A stretch of DNA of 64,000 nt, taken from positions 20,231-84,230 of the IMG/VR virus record IMGVR_UViG_3300031963_000068; one strand, written 5' to 3'. This DNA comes from a virus. Shown one piece after another: positions 52,241 through 61,666 of the stretch. Numbering within the stretch: the first letter of the stretch is position 1; each line of letters opens with the position of its first letter. Position numbers and translations under genes: made by a program. The notes under the pieces are model-generated. The model saw nothing but the letters and a program-made list of their open reading frames with translations, was not told the DNA's origin and ran no database searches.

Positions 52241-54544
52241 TTAACCCTTTAAAGGATTTCCTAAAGCATCAGGCCATAAAAAACTTTGAGAAGTCTTTTT
52301 AGTATTTGCTTGAGACCACTTTCCTGGATAATGAGTTATGGCTTTCTTACCGGTTGCTGGATTGTTACCCGAATCATTTACCCTTATTCTACCCTGTTCA
52401 TCTATGCCTGTCATACATAAGTAGTGAGCACCATAAGATTTTTTTGTACTACCATCACCACATAAACCAGTAGTACTACCTGCATGGTTTATTGGGTAAC
52501 CTTTTTTCAATAAAAGTTCAACTTTATCATCACCTATATTTGAAAATGCTTCTATATTTAATCCAAAAGTTTCTTTAAACTTAGCCTTATTAATTCCTAA
52601 GAGTGTACCACCGGCGCCACAAACTCTACCTCCATAATCTAAAACAAACTGACCTACTATTGATGGTGTTACAAAACTTTTAGCATAACCCTTTTTAGCC
52701 CAGTAATTTATCATCATCGATAAACTACTTGGCATACATCCTGAAGAACAAATAGTAGAACCATCGGTACAAACTGTTTTATTACCTTTACCATATGCAT
52801 ATTTATTAAATCTAGGATCACACTGAGTGTGTAGAGGAACTCCATTGAAACCAGGAGGTACTTTTAATTTAGAGGCCTCCCATGGTGTATCTGGCTCAAG
52901 ACCAGTAGCCGAATATGAACCTTGTGGCACTGTCAATTGTTGGCCGCCGTTTGGTAATTGAGCAGCTATAGAGGCTTGTTCAGCTTCTATCTCAGCTCTT
53001 TCTTCAATGGTATGTATATTTTCACCTTCACCAACAAAAGCAGCTTCAGTAAATTCATCATCACCATCTTGAAGATATTGCTCGATTTCATCAGTAAATA
53101 TATTATCTGGATCAATAGCAGGTATATCACCAATATAAACTGAAAACATTGGCATATCAACTCTTGTTTTGACATCTAACAAATCTGGTAATTTTACATT
53201 AAGCTGGTACTTTTCATTATTAGCTAGTGCCTCTTGATTGACTGGATCATTCGGATCATTGGCAAATGGACTGACATATTCTAATTCGACTGTCGGATAA
53301 AAATCAGGTTCACATAAAGCCAATTTTTCATAATTTGGTGTCGATTTCTTCCAAACATCTATGATTGCAGTAATCAATGATTTATCTGAGTTAATTTTTT
53401 CTATTGCTGGACTCCAGGTCGTTGGTAATTTTACTGAGAATGCTGGATTTGAAGAACCAGATGTTCCCGATGTTACAGATATACCACTTGTTCCGGAAGT
53501 ACCAGATGTTGAAGCACTAGTACCACTAGTTCCTGATGTTGAAGCACTAGTACCACTAGTTCCTGATGTTGAAGCACTGGTGCCGCTAGTTCCTGATGTG
53601 GAAGCACTGGTGCCACTAGTTCCTGATGTTGAAGCACTGGTACCACTAGTTCCTGTAGTAGATGAACCAGATGTTCCACTTGTTCCTGTTCCAGCATCAG
53701 TAGATGAACCAGGTTTTGGTCTCCTTTCAAATTCTAATATCGTGGCATCTTTGGTAGTGAAATATTCCTCTTTCTGACTTTTTGGGTCTTTGTATTTGAC
53801 CAATACATATTTTTTTATCAATGTTTCAGGATACACTTCTATTTTTGAAGTATCAGGATTCAACCAATGAGCAGAGCCAATAGTTTTATCTGATGTTTCA
53901 ATTTCAATACCTCCATTGGTAGACCAAATTTCACCACCCAACCAATTTCCTTTTTCAGGTGAATTTCCGTCAATATTTTTATAAATAGGTTCTTTTGTTT
54001 TACTATCATATCCAGATAACCACAAATTGGCTTCTTTACCATTTATAATCCATGCTATATTTATTTCAGCACCATTATTCAAATAGTATTTATCAAAACC
54101 AAAATTTCTCACTTTTGCTGGAGTATCCTGCCACGGATCTTGTACTATCTTGTAATAATTTTCAGGTGTAGCTCTAACATCTATACCTTTAGTGGCTGAT
54201 AATTTTTTTTGTGCAGCAGTAGTCATCATTTCGCTAATTAAACTATCTTCAGTAATTGGCTTATCCGCCTTAGTAGTCTTTTTAAAATTAAGAGTGCCTT
54301 TTGGATCCCCGACTGGTAAAAAATCTACCGAATATTCAGTTTTATCATCATTAACCGAGACAACTATTTTTGCATCACTTAATGCACCTTTCATATTACT
54401 TGGTGCTAAATCAGAAACTCCAGATGTACCTGAAGTACCAGAGGTTGAAGTATTGGAAACACTTGTATTTGGTGTCACTTCTCCTAATCTTTCATCAACA
54501 CTAGCAAATCTTGGTCTAACTCTGACCTCTTTTAATACCGCCAT
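52241..54544 (-). CDS. Tail protein with Gly-Thr-Ser repeats and C-terminal C39-like peptidase (767 aa)
   Basis: C-terminal 165 residues match papain-fold C39-type peptidases: oxyanion Gln in PLHTQCDPRF, catalytic Cys in ICSSGCMPSSLSMMINYW (G-C-x-P-[ST]-S), His in YGAHYLCMTGID, and Asp/Asn in RVNDSGNN. Residues about 290-365 are collagen-like GTSG/GTSAS triplets, linking to a structural N-terminal region with another short GTSGTSG run (residues 34-41). A cell-wall or precursor endopeptidase at the tail tip is plausible. The ATG at 54544 lies 21 nt after the upstream stop, and no promoter box is visible. Confidence 0.65.
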   Translation of the reverse strand: MAVLKEVRVRPRFASVDERLGEVTPNTSVSNTSTSGTSGTSGVSDLAPSNMKGALSDAKIVVSVNDDKTEYSVDFLPVGDPKGTLNFKKTTKADKPITEDSLISEMMTTAAQKKLSATKGIDVRATPENYYKIVQDPWQDTPAKVRNFGFDKYYLNNGAEINIAWIINGKEANLWLSGYDSKTKEPIYKNIDGNSPEKGNWLGGEIWSTNGGIEIETSDKTIGSAHWLNPDTSKIEVYPETLIKKYVLVKYKDPKSQKEEYFTTKDATILEFERRPKPGSSTDAGTGTSGTSGSSTTGTSGTSASTSGTSGTSASTSGTSGTSASTSGTSGTSASTSGTSGTSASTSGTSGTSGISVTSGTSGSSNPAFSVKLPTTWSPAIEKINSDKSLITAIIDVWKKSTPNYEKLALCEPDFYPTVELEYVSPFANDPNDPVNQEALANNEKYQLNVKLPDLLDVKTRVDMPMFSVYIGDIPAIDPDNIFTDEIEQYLQDGDDEFTEAAFVGEGENIHTIEERAEIEAEQASIAAQLPNGGQQLTVPQGSYSATGLEPDTPWEASKLKVPPGFNGVPLHTQCDPRFNKYAYGKGNKTVCTDGSTICSSGCMPSSLSMMINYWAKKGYAKSFVTPSIVGQFVLDYGGRVCGAGGTLLGINKAKFKETFGLNIEAFSNIGDDKVELLLKKGYPINHAGSTTGLCGDGSTKKSYGAHYLCMTGIDEQGRIRVNDSGNNPATGKKAITHYPGKWSQANTKKTSQSFLWPDALGNPLKG
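53511..53655 (-). repeat. Tandem 30-bp coding repeat, about five copies
   Basis: Unit gaagcactagtaccactagt plus tcctgatgtt, starting at 53511, 53541, 53571, 53601 and 53631, with one to three mismatches per unit. Codes for G-T-S-A-S-T-S style repeats in the peptidase gene. Confidence 0.85.
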
Positions 54545-54565
54545 AATTTATATTTATAAAAAAAA

Positions 54566-55069
54566 CTATACTCCACCCACATAAAACTTACCATCTTTTA
54601 CAACGACAGGATCCTTAGGAGTTTTAGCCACTGTAGGTGGGATTGAATAATTATTTTGTAAAAATTTCTTTCTTTGAGGATCAACTTTTCTTGATGTATT
54701 AGGTTTTGATAATTTTTGAGTTAAATTATTATTATTAGTTACAAAAGGATCCTCATTAATTCTGAAGTTATCAAGTGCGTCTAATGCAGGATACTTTAAA
54801 ATATCACCTTCCATAATATTAAGTGGATTGTCTATATTATTAATGCACAAAATTATATCAACTTGTTCTAAATAGTACTCAACCTCAAAAGCTTCCATAT
54901 CATACATTGATTTAAAAATTAAATCAATTCTCATGTCCTCGCCTTTCTTAACGACATACTCATTAAAAGGAAAGTCGGTTCTGGCAACCCAGTATGGCTC
55001 AAAAAGGTTATATAGACCACCTTGCGAACCGTCTGTTTTTACTGACTCAAATAAAACTTTTACATTCAT
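54566..55069 (-). CDS. Baseplate wedge gp53/LysM-like protein (167 aa)
   Basis: Residues 45-95, DMRIDLIFKSMYDMEAFEVE, then VDIILCINNIDNPLNIMEGD, then ILKYPALDAL, follow the order seen in T4 gp53-like/LysM-type baseplate proteins (oligomer helix, then N-x-I-x-x-P...GxxLxYP). The C-terminal tail is Asn/Lys-rich and ends GKFYVGGV. Lies between two other baseplate-type genes on the same strand. Confidence 0.5.
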   Translation of the reverse strand: MNVKVLFESVKTDGSQGGLYNLFEPYWVARTDFPFNEYVVKKGEDMRIDLIFKSMYDMEAFEVEYYLEQVDIILCINNIDNPLNIMEGDILKYPALDALDNFRINEDPFVTNNNNLTQKLSKPNTSRKVDPQRKKFLQNNYSIPPTVAKTPKDPVVVKDGKFYVGGV

Positions 55070-55084
55070 TTTATATTATTATTT

Positions 55085-57148
55085 TTAACTAGGTGGAGTG
55101 AAAACTGTTTGATTTGTGAATGATGTTAAAACTGAAGCATTACCTTGTCCTAAATTTACCTCATCACCAGTTTTGGCAACAACAGCTGGATTAACATTAC
55201 CACCACTTGGTGCTCCTGATTTATCCTCTGTCTTTGCACCTTCTTTTTGAGTATTTTGAGCCTGTGATGCCAATTCAGCCACCTTCTTATCATATGCGGC
55301 CTTAGCGGTTGTATATTCAGTACTAGTCTCGCCTTTTTCAGCCTTAATCTTATCCAATTCTTCTTTTTCTTTTTTCAATTGATCAGTAGCAGCATTTGTT
55401 TGAGTTGTCGCATCTTGTGTGGTTGATGGGCTACCACCAGATAAACCTGGAGAAGGCGGAGGCGTGAGTGGTAAATTAAGTTGTTGACCAGACGCGTCAA
55501 ATATAGGATCAAAATATTGACCTTTATCAGAACCAGTATCATTACTCTCAATATAATCTTTTTTGATATTGACAACTCTTAAATTACCAGTGTTAAATTT
55601 TGCTAATATTTCTTGTAGACCTTGAGGTCTCGCGTTTGTTAAAGTAAACTCCGCCTTTATACTAGCGGGCAAGTCGTTAAAAGCAAGATGGGGACCAAAT
55701 GTCAAAGTAATATCACCAGCTAACATATCACCGCAACAGAAAAATGGTCTCATAGGATTACCTAATGTCAAATGCCAGGGTGTAGAAGGCGCACCTGATA
55801 AAGCATTAGCGATACCTAATATTTCAACTTTATATTTAGTAATATATTGTTTAAATAAATTACTTAATTTACTTAATAATCCACTTATAAAACTTTTAGC
55901 TTTATCAACTAAATCTTGATTTTTTGCCAAAGCATCAGCCTCTGCTTGTGAAGGATCTACTGGCTCAGCTGGTGTTGATGAAGGTACTGCATCATTTAAA
56001 AGTTTTAGAGCTTTATCAGCAGCCTTTTGTAACTCTCCTGTAATTTTTGATATACCAGCCTGTATACCAGTTAAAATATCATTTACTAAACTACCAGGAT
56101 CATTCATCCACTTTCTTAATTTAGCAGTAAATGCACTTGATAATCCATAGTTATCACTACGAGAAGTACCAAAAATTACAATATTATTAACTATATCCAT
56201 AAATGCTATTGTAGGATCTATACCAGAAATAAATTTTTGTTCGTATTCGACTTCCATTTTTACCGAAATAGCACATTTTAAACCGGATGCATTTTCACCA
56301 TATCCAATAGTTTTTCTTCTTTTTGCTTGTTTTATGATATTGGGATTACCCGATGGTAATGGACCAGAAATTGAACTACCACTCAAAACACCCATTGAAA
56401 CTAAAACCTGTCTTTGTAAAACTTCTGTAAAACCAGGAAGAGGTATTATGTTAAATGCTTTACCGGCAGCATCGCCTAAATTATTTAACCCAAAATCTTG
56501 ACCCATTTTATTCAGTACCGCTGTAAAATCAGCATCTGCTTCAATCCATTCCTCACCAAATGTAAAACTTAAAAAATCTTGATCTTCCGGCTTCCAACCG
56601 ATTAATACGGCTTTTGGAACACCAGCAGACTTTCCAAAAATATTATCACCAACTGGACCACCAAATCTACGACATATCATCAATCTATTGTTTGGGTAAA
56701 CACCAAGATGTTTTAAATATGCAAAATCACCCGGACGGAGTGCAGCACTAGGTGACTTACTTAAATTTTCTATGATATTAAGTAAACTCATATCATACAT
56801 CCTATCATTATGAATTTTTGATGGAAGTGTTCTATAAGTATCAGAAGCTGGATTAGTAAATTGAGAAGATGCTGATAAACCTAACTCATCAACTTCACCT
56901 TCATTTAAAGGATCTGGATTTGCATAAAATCTTGGTATAGAACCACCAGTAAATAAAGATCTAGGTGCCTGAACGTTTTTACCGCCTTGAACAACACCAG
57001 TATCTTGTGGTCTACTTCTGTTATAAGAAATAACATTTACGTTTCTTGATTTGCCAGCGTTAAAGGTTGACATATTATCTCTAGTAGGTCGAGATAAAAT
57101 ATTTATTAAACCCAAAGGAGAACCACCAAGTTTATAAGTATTTGCCAT
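55085..57148 (-). CDS. Baseplate/tail structural protein (687 aa)
   Basis: Residues 95-210 (DMSLLNIIENLSKSPSAALR, then PGDFAYLKHLGVYPNNRLMI, then CRRFGGPVGDN) are a block I recognise from other large Bacteroidota phages. Residues 445-530 (TPWHLTLGNPMRPFFCCGDM, then LAGDITLTFGPHLAFNDLPA) suggest a tube-like beta domain. The C-terminal part has Thr/Gln/Lys-rich low complexity. First gene of the minus-strand baseplate group, from a box 22 nt upstream. Structural role by context. Confidence 0.55.
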   Translation of the reverse strand: MANTYKLGGSPLGLINILSRPTRDNMSTFNAGKSRNVNVISYNRSRPQDTGVVQGGKNVQAPRSLFTGGSIPRFYANPDPLNEGEVDELGLSASSQFTNPASDTYRTLPSKIHNDRMYDMSLLNIIENLSKSPSAALRPGDFAYLKHLGVYPNNRLMICRRFGGPVGDNIFGKSAGVPKAVLIGWKPEDQDFLSFTFGEEWIEADADFTAVLNKMGQDFGLNNLGDAAGKAFNIIPLPGFTEVLQRQVLVSMGVLSGSSISGPLPSGNPNIIKQAKRRKTIGYGENASGLKCAISVKMEVEYEQKFISGIDPTIAFMDIVNNIVIFGTSRSDNYGLSSAFTAKLRKWMNDPGSLVNDILTGIQAGISKITGELQKAADKALKLLNDAVPSSTPAEPVDPSQAEADALAKNQDLVDKAKSFISGLLSKLSNLFKQYITKYKVEILGIANALSGAPSTPWHLTLGNPMRPFFCCGDMLAGDITLTFGPHLAFNDLPASIKAEFTLTNARPQGLQEILAKFNTGNLRVVNIKKDYIESNDTGSDKGQYFDPIFDASGQQLNLPLTPPPSPGLSGGSPSTTQDATTQTNAATDQLKKEKEELDKIKAEKGETSTEYTTAKAAYDKKVAELASQAQNTQKEGAKTEDKSGAPSGGNVNPAVVAKTGDEVNLGQGNASVLTSFTNQTVFTPPS

Positions 57149-57170
57149 TTGTCGAGATAATTAATTTCTT

Positions 57171-57182
57171 TTATATATTAAA
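57171..57182 (-). promoter_or_regulatory. Phage promoter box TTTAATATATAA
   Basis: 22 nt before the ATG at 57148; directly follows the stop of the upstream gene. Confidence 0.5.
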
Positions 57183-57572
57183 TTAATAGTCCCTGATGAT
57201 TTGTGAATTTGAAAATTTTGATAAATTAGATAAGACATCGTCCATAATATCAGGACTTTTTCTAAACTCATTATAGAATATTAAAACATTGAAATTATTT
57301 TCACCAAGTATCTTTTTAAGATTAAGTAGTTTTTCTATTGAAAAATCATTATCAAAATCTGGTAAATAATAAATATCTTTCTTTTTGTCTATTGCTTGTT
57401 GTATTTTATTAAACACAATTATTTTTAAATAAGTTTTATCATCATTAAAATCTACCTCCTCTTCGTCAAGAATTTTCTTTATATCTATAATATATTTATT
57501 CTTTATTCGATTTATTTTAATAAACTTATCAAATTTCTTCCTTGTTTTGCAATAGACGCAGAAAAACTCCAT
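57183..57572 (-). CDS. Unknown protein (129 aa)
   Basis: Starts MEFFCVYCKTRKKFDKFIKI, with one C-x2-C pair. The rest is an alternating beta/alpha pattern (KIIVFNKIQQAIDKKKDIYY, then NFNVLIFYNEFRKSPDIM) reminiscent of a P-loop-like or Rossmann-like fold, but no Walker motif is present. Not recognised. Confidence 0.5.
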   Translation of the reverse strand: MEFFCVYCKTRKKFDKFIKINRIKNKYIIDIKKILDEEEVDFNDDKTYLKIIVFNKIQQAIDKKKDIYYLPDFDNDFSIEKLLNLKKILGENNFNVLIFYNEFRKSPDIMDDVLSNLSKFSNSQIIRDY

Positions 57573-57646
57573 TCATTTTCTTTATTTTATAAATCTATAT
57601 ATCCAATTAATAAGCTCCTTATAAAAAATTATTTTCAGAGAAAATA

Positions 57647-57658
57647 TTTAATATATAG
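57647..57658 (+). promoter_or_regulatory. Phage promoter box TTTAATATATAG
   Basis: 5 nt before the ATG at 57664. The spacer gaaggt is one of the few purine-rich pre-start sequences in the window. Confidence 0.55.
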
Positions 57659-57663
57659 AAGGT

Positions 57664-59052
57664 ATGAAGAAATATTCTGATAAATTTTTGAATCAATCTA
57701 ATAAATTGAAGACAGCTAAAGTTGGTTTTGAGTTTGAGTTCTATATGAAAGACCTTTCATTTTATAAAACGTTAGAAATGCTAAATGAAGAAATGAAACC
57801 AGTAAGAGTCTGGGGTTTTAGACAATATCATTCAGATTTTACACCAGATGAACTTAATTTTAAAATTGAACCAGATCTTTCCGGTGGCTCAAACATGGTT
57901 GAATTAGTTACCGGACCATTGGATTTTTTTGATGCAAAATACTATTTAATAAAAATACTAAAGTTTATCCAAAACTATGGTTACACCAATGAAAAATGTT
58001 CTATACACTACAATCTATCATTCAATAACGAAGAAAAAAACTTAAACGATATAAATATTTTAAAGTTAATATTAAATACGGATGAAGAAGAAATATACAG
58101 AAGTTATCCTACCAGAAAAGGCAGTATCTATGCAAAAACAATTAAAAAAATAATACCTTATAAAGAATATGATTTCTTTAATATACCTATAAACGTAGTA
58201 AAAAACAATATGAGACTACCTAGTGATAAATATTACGGTATAAATTTTTTACACATTAACAATGATAAAGAAAGTCAAAGATTAGAATATAGATATATCG
58301 GTGGTAAAGATTATGAAAAAAATATAGGTCAATTGATATATTTTATGGAAAGATTTATAATAAACACATTTGATGCTATAGATGCTGATTTCAATTCTGA
58401 AGATATTAATAAACTTGAAGAATATCTTGAGACAAACATAAAAACATATCAAAATTTATCAAAATATGATAATTTTATTGTTGACTTTCCAACAATACAA
58501 ATACAAATTGACCAAGATAATGCTTATGATGTTATATCTGCTTATTATAATAAAATTTATAATAAATTATTTAACTTAATAGATTCAACTCAAGAACTAA
58601 AAGAGTGTATTGTAAATTATGTGACAGCAACACAAACTATAGAAGTTGTAGACGCAAATGTCAAATCAACATCGACTGTATATGGCATTGAACTCATTAA
58701 TTGTAAAGTAGAAGGTATTTTTGAAGATTGCTTTTTCGTTGGTTCAGAAATAAATAACTCACAAATAACCAAGTCTAAATTACAACACACCGATGCTGTG
58801 AATTCTAAAATATTAAATTGTAGAGTTGAATCATCACAATTAGATAATTGCTATTTTATGGATGGTTATCTAAACGGCGATATGTTTGGTGGTATTTATA
58901 GATCTGGTAAGTTAGGCCCATATGCGACTATGGATTCTGATGTTAAAATCGTAACAGATCATGACAATTTCTTTGACACAAAATACGAAGACGAGACAAA
59001 AGGTGATAAGAAAGGTAGAATTGAAGGCTACGGCAAACCGATAAAGAAATAA
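57664..59052 (+). CDS. Amidoligase-like enzyme fused to a beta-helix repeat domain (462 aa)
   Basis: Residues 18-215 fit the amidoligase (COOH-NH2 ligase, glutamine-synthetase-fold) family: GFEFEF at 21-26, DLSGGSNMVELVTGPL at 71-86, CSIHYNLSF at 112-120 and RLEYRYIGG at 206-214. These supply the metal- and ATP-binding Glu, His and Arg residues. Family members make ATP-dependent amide bonds on peptides or amino acids. Residues 340-405 are short repeats (LINCKVEGIFEDCFFVGSEI, then KILNCRVESSQLDNCYFMDG), a pentapeptide-like or right-handed beta helix. The start MKKYSDKFLNQSNK is a weak tag variant. The fusion is unusual; substrate unknown. Confidence 0.7.
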   Translation: MKKYSDKFLNQSNKLKTAKVGFEFEFYMKDLSFYKTLEMLNEEMKPVRVWGFRQYHSDFTPDELNFKIEPDLSGGSNMVELVTGPLDFFDAKYYLIKILKFIQNYGYTNEKCSIHYNLSFNNEEKNLNDINILKLILNTDEEEIYRSYPTRKGSIYAKTIKKIIPYKEYDFFNIPINVVKNNMRLPSDKYYGINFLHINNDKESQRLEYRYIGGKDYEKNIGQLIYFMERFIINTFDAIDADFNSEDINKLEEYLETNIKTYQNLSKYDNFIVDFPTIQIQIDQDNAYDVISAYYNKIYNKLFNLIDSTQELKECIVNYVTATQTIEVVDANVKSTSTVYGIELINCKVEGIFEDCFFVGSEINNSQITKSKLQHTDAVNSKILNCRVESSQLDNCYFMDGYLNGDMFGGIYRSGKLGPYATMDSDVKIVTDHDNFFDTKYEDETKGDKKGRIEGYGKPIKK

Positions 59053-59060
59053 AAATTAGA

Positions 59061-59072
59061 ATTAATATATAA
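59061..59072 (+). promoter_or_regulatory. Phage promoter box ATTAATATATAA
   Basis: 4 nt before the ATG at 59077. Confidence 0.55.
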
Positions 59073-59076
59073 AGAT

Positions 59077-61293
59077 ATGAAAATAAAAGACTACAGGTTA
59101 TTTTTGGATTTAGAATCCGATGAACCAATTAATGAAGAAGTTGGACTAAGAAACCTTAAAAAAATAGCTAAAAGTTTAGATAACATTGACCAAGCGTTAG
59201 TAGGAACACAAGCTATGGATAAAAAACCATCAGTTTCGGCTAATAAGTCTGACCTAACAGAGGTTGTCGGTAATCTAAGAACATGTGAGATTTATTTTCA
59301 TAAAGACTTGGACGGAGTTACATCAGCATTAGCAATGAAACAAGTGTTAAAAGGTCAGTATGGCATAGAGACGGTTGATTGTCACACAATTCAGTATGGT
59401 GGTTTAGAATTCGCTGTTCAATTACCAAAGGAAGGAAACTTAGCAGTTCTTGTTGACTTCGCACATTCGAAGCCAATGTTTACAATAGCAACTGACCACC
59501 ATCAAGAACAAGTAGGTGCTGAAGATACAAAATCAACTTATTATAAACATTCAAGATCTAATGTTGAAACAATATCTGGAGAAATAGCAAAACAAGAAAT
59601 TTTTCCTCAAGGTGACATAGAATTTATACAAACAATAGATTCTGCAAACTTTTTAAAATGGAATATTGAACCAAAAGACTTACATCAATCAATTTTTAAA
59701 TTGGATAAAAATCAACCAATTGAGAAAATTAAATTTACTTTAGGTTTTGTTGTAAATAGACTATTATTAGCGTATAAAAATAAAAGAATCACTTGTAAAT
59801 CTTTAGACGGTAAAAGAGATCACATTAACAGGAATTTATTAGAATGTTTAGTTTTGGATTGTTCTCCAAATTTATATTCAATGTTCAATAATCTTAGTCA
59901 TTATATTAAATATGCTAAAACAAATGATAAACTAGGAACTCTTGCTGATCCCGAGGACTTAGCCAAAAACTTATCATCATATAAGCAAAGAATGAAAACC
60001 TATAAAGACAAATCTTATGATGAAAAATATAAGATAATTCAACAATACGGCGGTGGTGATATGATGAAACCGGGTTCTTATGATAGATACGTTGTTTTTG
60101 AAAACACTCCTGATTCTGAGTTTTTATGTATAGTTTGGCCAATGGGTCTTATACAAGTATCTTGTAATCCATTCAAAGAAAAAAAATTAAAAGATATTAA
60201 TTTAGGCGAAATCGCCAAAGAGGTTTTGGGTAATTACGAATCTGTCTTCAAAAGATATTTTATATCACTTGAAGCTATCAAACAAGTTTATGAAACATCG
60301 CAAGATTGGAGAAGTATGCAAAAAGCGATTGGAGACAGCTATGTTGGTATAGGATTTAAATTTTCAGATTTAGAGGCATTCTATATTGATTGTATCTACA
60401 ACAAGCAGGAAAAAGTCACTAATATTTTGACCAAAGTGCTTGAAATTGACTTTAGAGCAAACTCTGAAAAGTATGAAGATATTGATGTAATCATAGATTT
60501 CAATGGTGAAAAATTCCAATTTAAAACTACTGAAATTGATTCAATAAAAGAATTTGTTAATATTGTTGGAAGATTAGGTTTAAATGCTACAAATAAGTTA
60601 ATACCTTTCAGAAAAACTAATCAATTTAAAGAATCTGAAACATTTGTTAGTGATATTTCAAAAAAACAAATCGAAGGTGCGAAAAATAACATCGCAAACC
60701 TAATTAAATCAATGTTAAGCAATGGCATTGTATCAAAAAGAGATAAAATAACAATATTTGAAGGTCTACCTGATAGTAAACTAAAAGAGGCAATGGATAC
60801 AAATTATGAAGAATTGACTAAAGAACAAAAAAACTACTTAAGTGGATTAAAAATTCCAGTATGGGAATTAATCATCAGGAATTCAGGAGGTCATCCTTCA
60901 ATCACAAACATTTCAGGACTAAATTTCTTAGCTTATAACAAAAAGGTAATGAAAATAGTTTATAAAACTGAAAACTATACAGATTTACTTAAGAAAATAG
61001 CAAAGGATTTTGTCAATAATTTAAAGGAAAAAATAGATGCAGTGAATGCTGGTGAAACCGTAACTTATGATACTAAGGGAATTGAACTTTATGGTCAAGA
61101 TACAAATGAAAGTTTTGAGTACCAACTTGTTGATAAAAACACAGGTGTTGCGAAACCAGTAAGCAAAGAAGAGTTTTTAAAAGCTGGCGCTGAAAAGGCA
61201 ATGAGACCTGACAGAAAAAGTTTAATGACCATTGATAATGATAACAAGAGAATAATTGCTAAATTTGAATCATTTAATAATTCAAAATTGTAA
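59077..61293 (+). CDS. DHH-family phosphoesterase (738 aa)
   Basis: DHH domain: FHKDLDGVTSA with D-x-D at residues 77-79, VDFAH at 126-130, ATDHHQEQ (139-142 is the DHH core) and a further Asp at 188 in TIDSAN. A DHHA1-like NSGGHP occurs at 602-607. Such proteins are RecJ-type nucleases, oligoribonucleases or cyclic-dinucleotide phosphodiesterases. This one is large, with about 400 residues between the two parts. Start MKIKDYRLFLDLESDEPINE is a variant of the tag. The 3' end overlaps the convergent gene by 20 nt. Substrate cannot be told from sequence. Confidence 0.8.
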   Translation: MKIKDYRLFLDLESDEPINEEVGLRNLKKIAKSLDNIDQALVGTQAMDKKPSVSANKSDLTEVVGNLRTCEIYFHKDLDGVTSALAMKQVLKGQYGIETVDCHTIQYGGLEFAVQLPKEGNLAVLVDFAHSKPMFTIATDHHQEQVGAEDTKSTYYKHSRSNVETISGEIAKQEIFPQGDIEFIQTIDSANFLKWNIEPKDLHQSIFKLDKNQPIEKIKFTLGFVVNRLLLAYKNKRITCKSLDGKRDHINRNLLECLVLDCSPNLYSMFNNLSHYIKYAKTNDKLGTLADPEDLAKNLSSYKQRMKTYKDKSYDEKYKIIQQYGGGDMMKPGSYDRYVVFENTPDSEFLCIVWPMGLIQVSCNPFKEKKLKDINLGEIAKEVLGNYESVFKRYFISLEAIKQVYETSQDWRSMQKAIGDSYVGIGFKFSDLEAFYIDCIYNKQEKVTNILTKVLEIDFRANSEKYEDIDVIIDFNGEKFQFKTTEIDSIKEFVNIVGRLGLNATNKLIPFRKTNQFKESETFVSDISKKQIEGAKNNIANLIKSMLSNGIVSKRDKITIFEGLPDSKLKEAMDTNYEELTKEQKNYLSGLKIPVWELIIRNSGGHPSITNISGLNFLAYNKKVMKIVYKTENYTDLLKKIAKDFVNNLKEKIDAVNAGETVTYDTKGIELYGQDTNESFEYQLVDKNTGVAKPVSKEEFLKAGAEKAMRPDRKSLMTIDNDNKRIIAKFESFNNSKL

Positions 61294-61666
61294 TTTCAAT
61301 TTCTTCTTTTAGTTGTTCACCATTCAGTAAAGCATCTATTTTATTATCTCTCATAGTACTTTTATCATATCTGAGAATAATCGTATCTGATGGAGAAAAA
61401 AGATCTAAATAGACCTCAATTCCATTTATTGAACCCATGTGTCTTAAAGGATCTTCACTCATAATCGAATCTAATGGTGCAAATTTAAAAGATTTATTTG
61501 CTTCTAAAATATTATAGATAGACATAGGAACAATCATAAAGTTCTGACCTGTTTTATTTCTTTGCATAACTATTTCTTTAATCAACTTATTTGATTTAAG
61601 TTGAGATAATTCAAAACTGGTCTCGGCATAACCTAAATTGTTATCTTTATTTAAATCAATTATCAT
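61274..61666 (-). CDS. Capsid-domain-like small protein (130 aa)
   Basis: GQNFMIVPMSIYNILEANKS, then MGSINGIEVYLDLFSPSDTI, then ILRYDK, resembles the segment of tailed-phage major capsid proteins in which a fixed-position strand is followed by G-x-L-x-G-x-x-V-Y-x-D and a final G-Y-K strand. At 130 aa it could be only a fragment or a re-used domain. Its C-terminal DNKIDALLNG is echoed by the upstream gene (NNKINSILDD). The start overlaps that gene by 11 nt. The capsid likeness is weak and by eye. Confidence 0.4.
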   Translation of the reverse strand: MIIDLNKDNNLGYAETSFELSQLKSNKLIKEIVMQRNKTGQNFMIVPMSIYNILEANKSFKFAPLDSIMSEDPLRHMGSINGIEVYLDLFSPSDTIILRYDKSTMRDNKIDALLNGEQLKEEIEITILNY

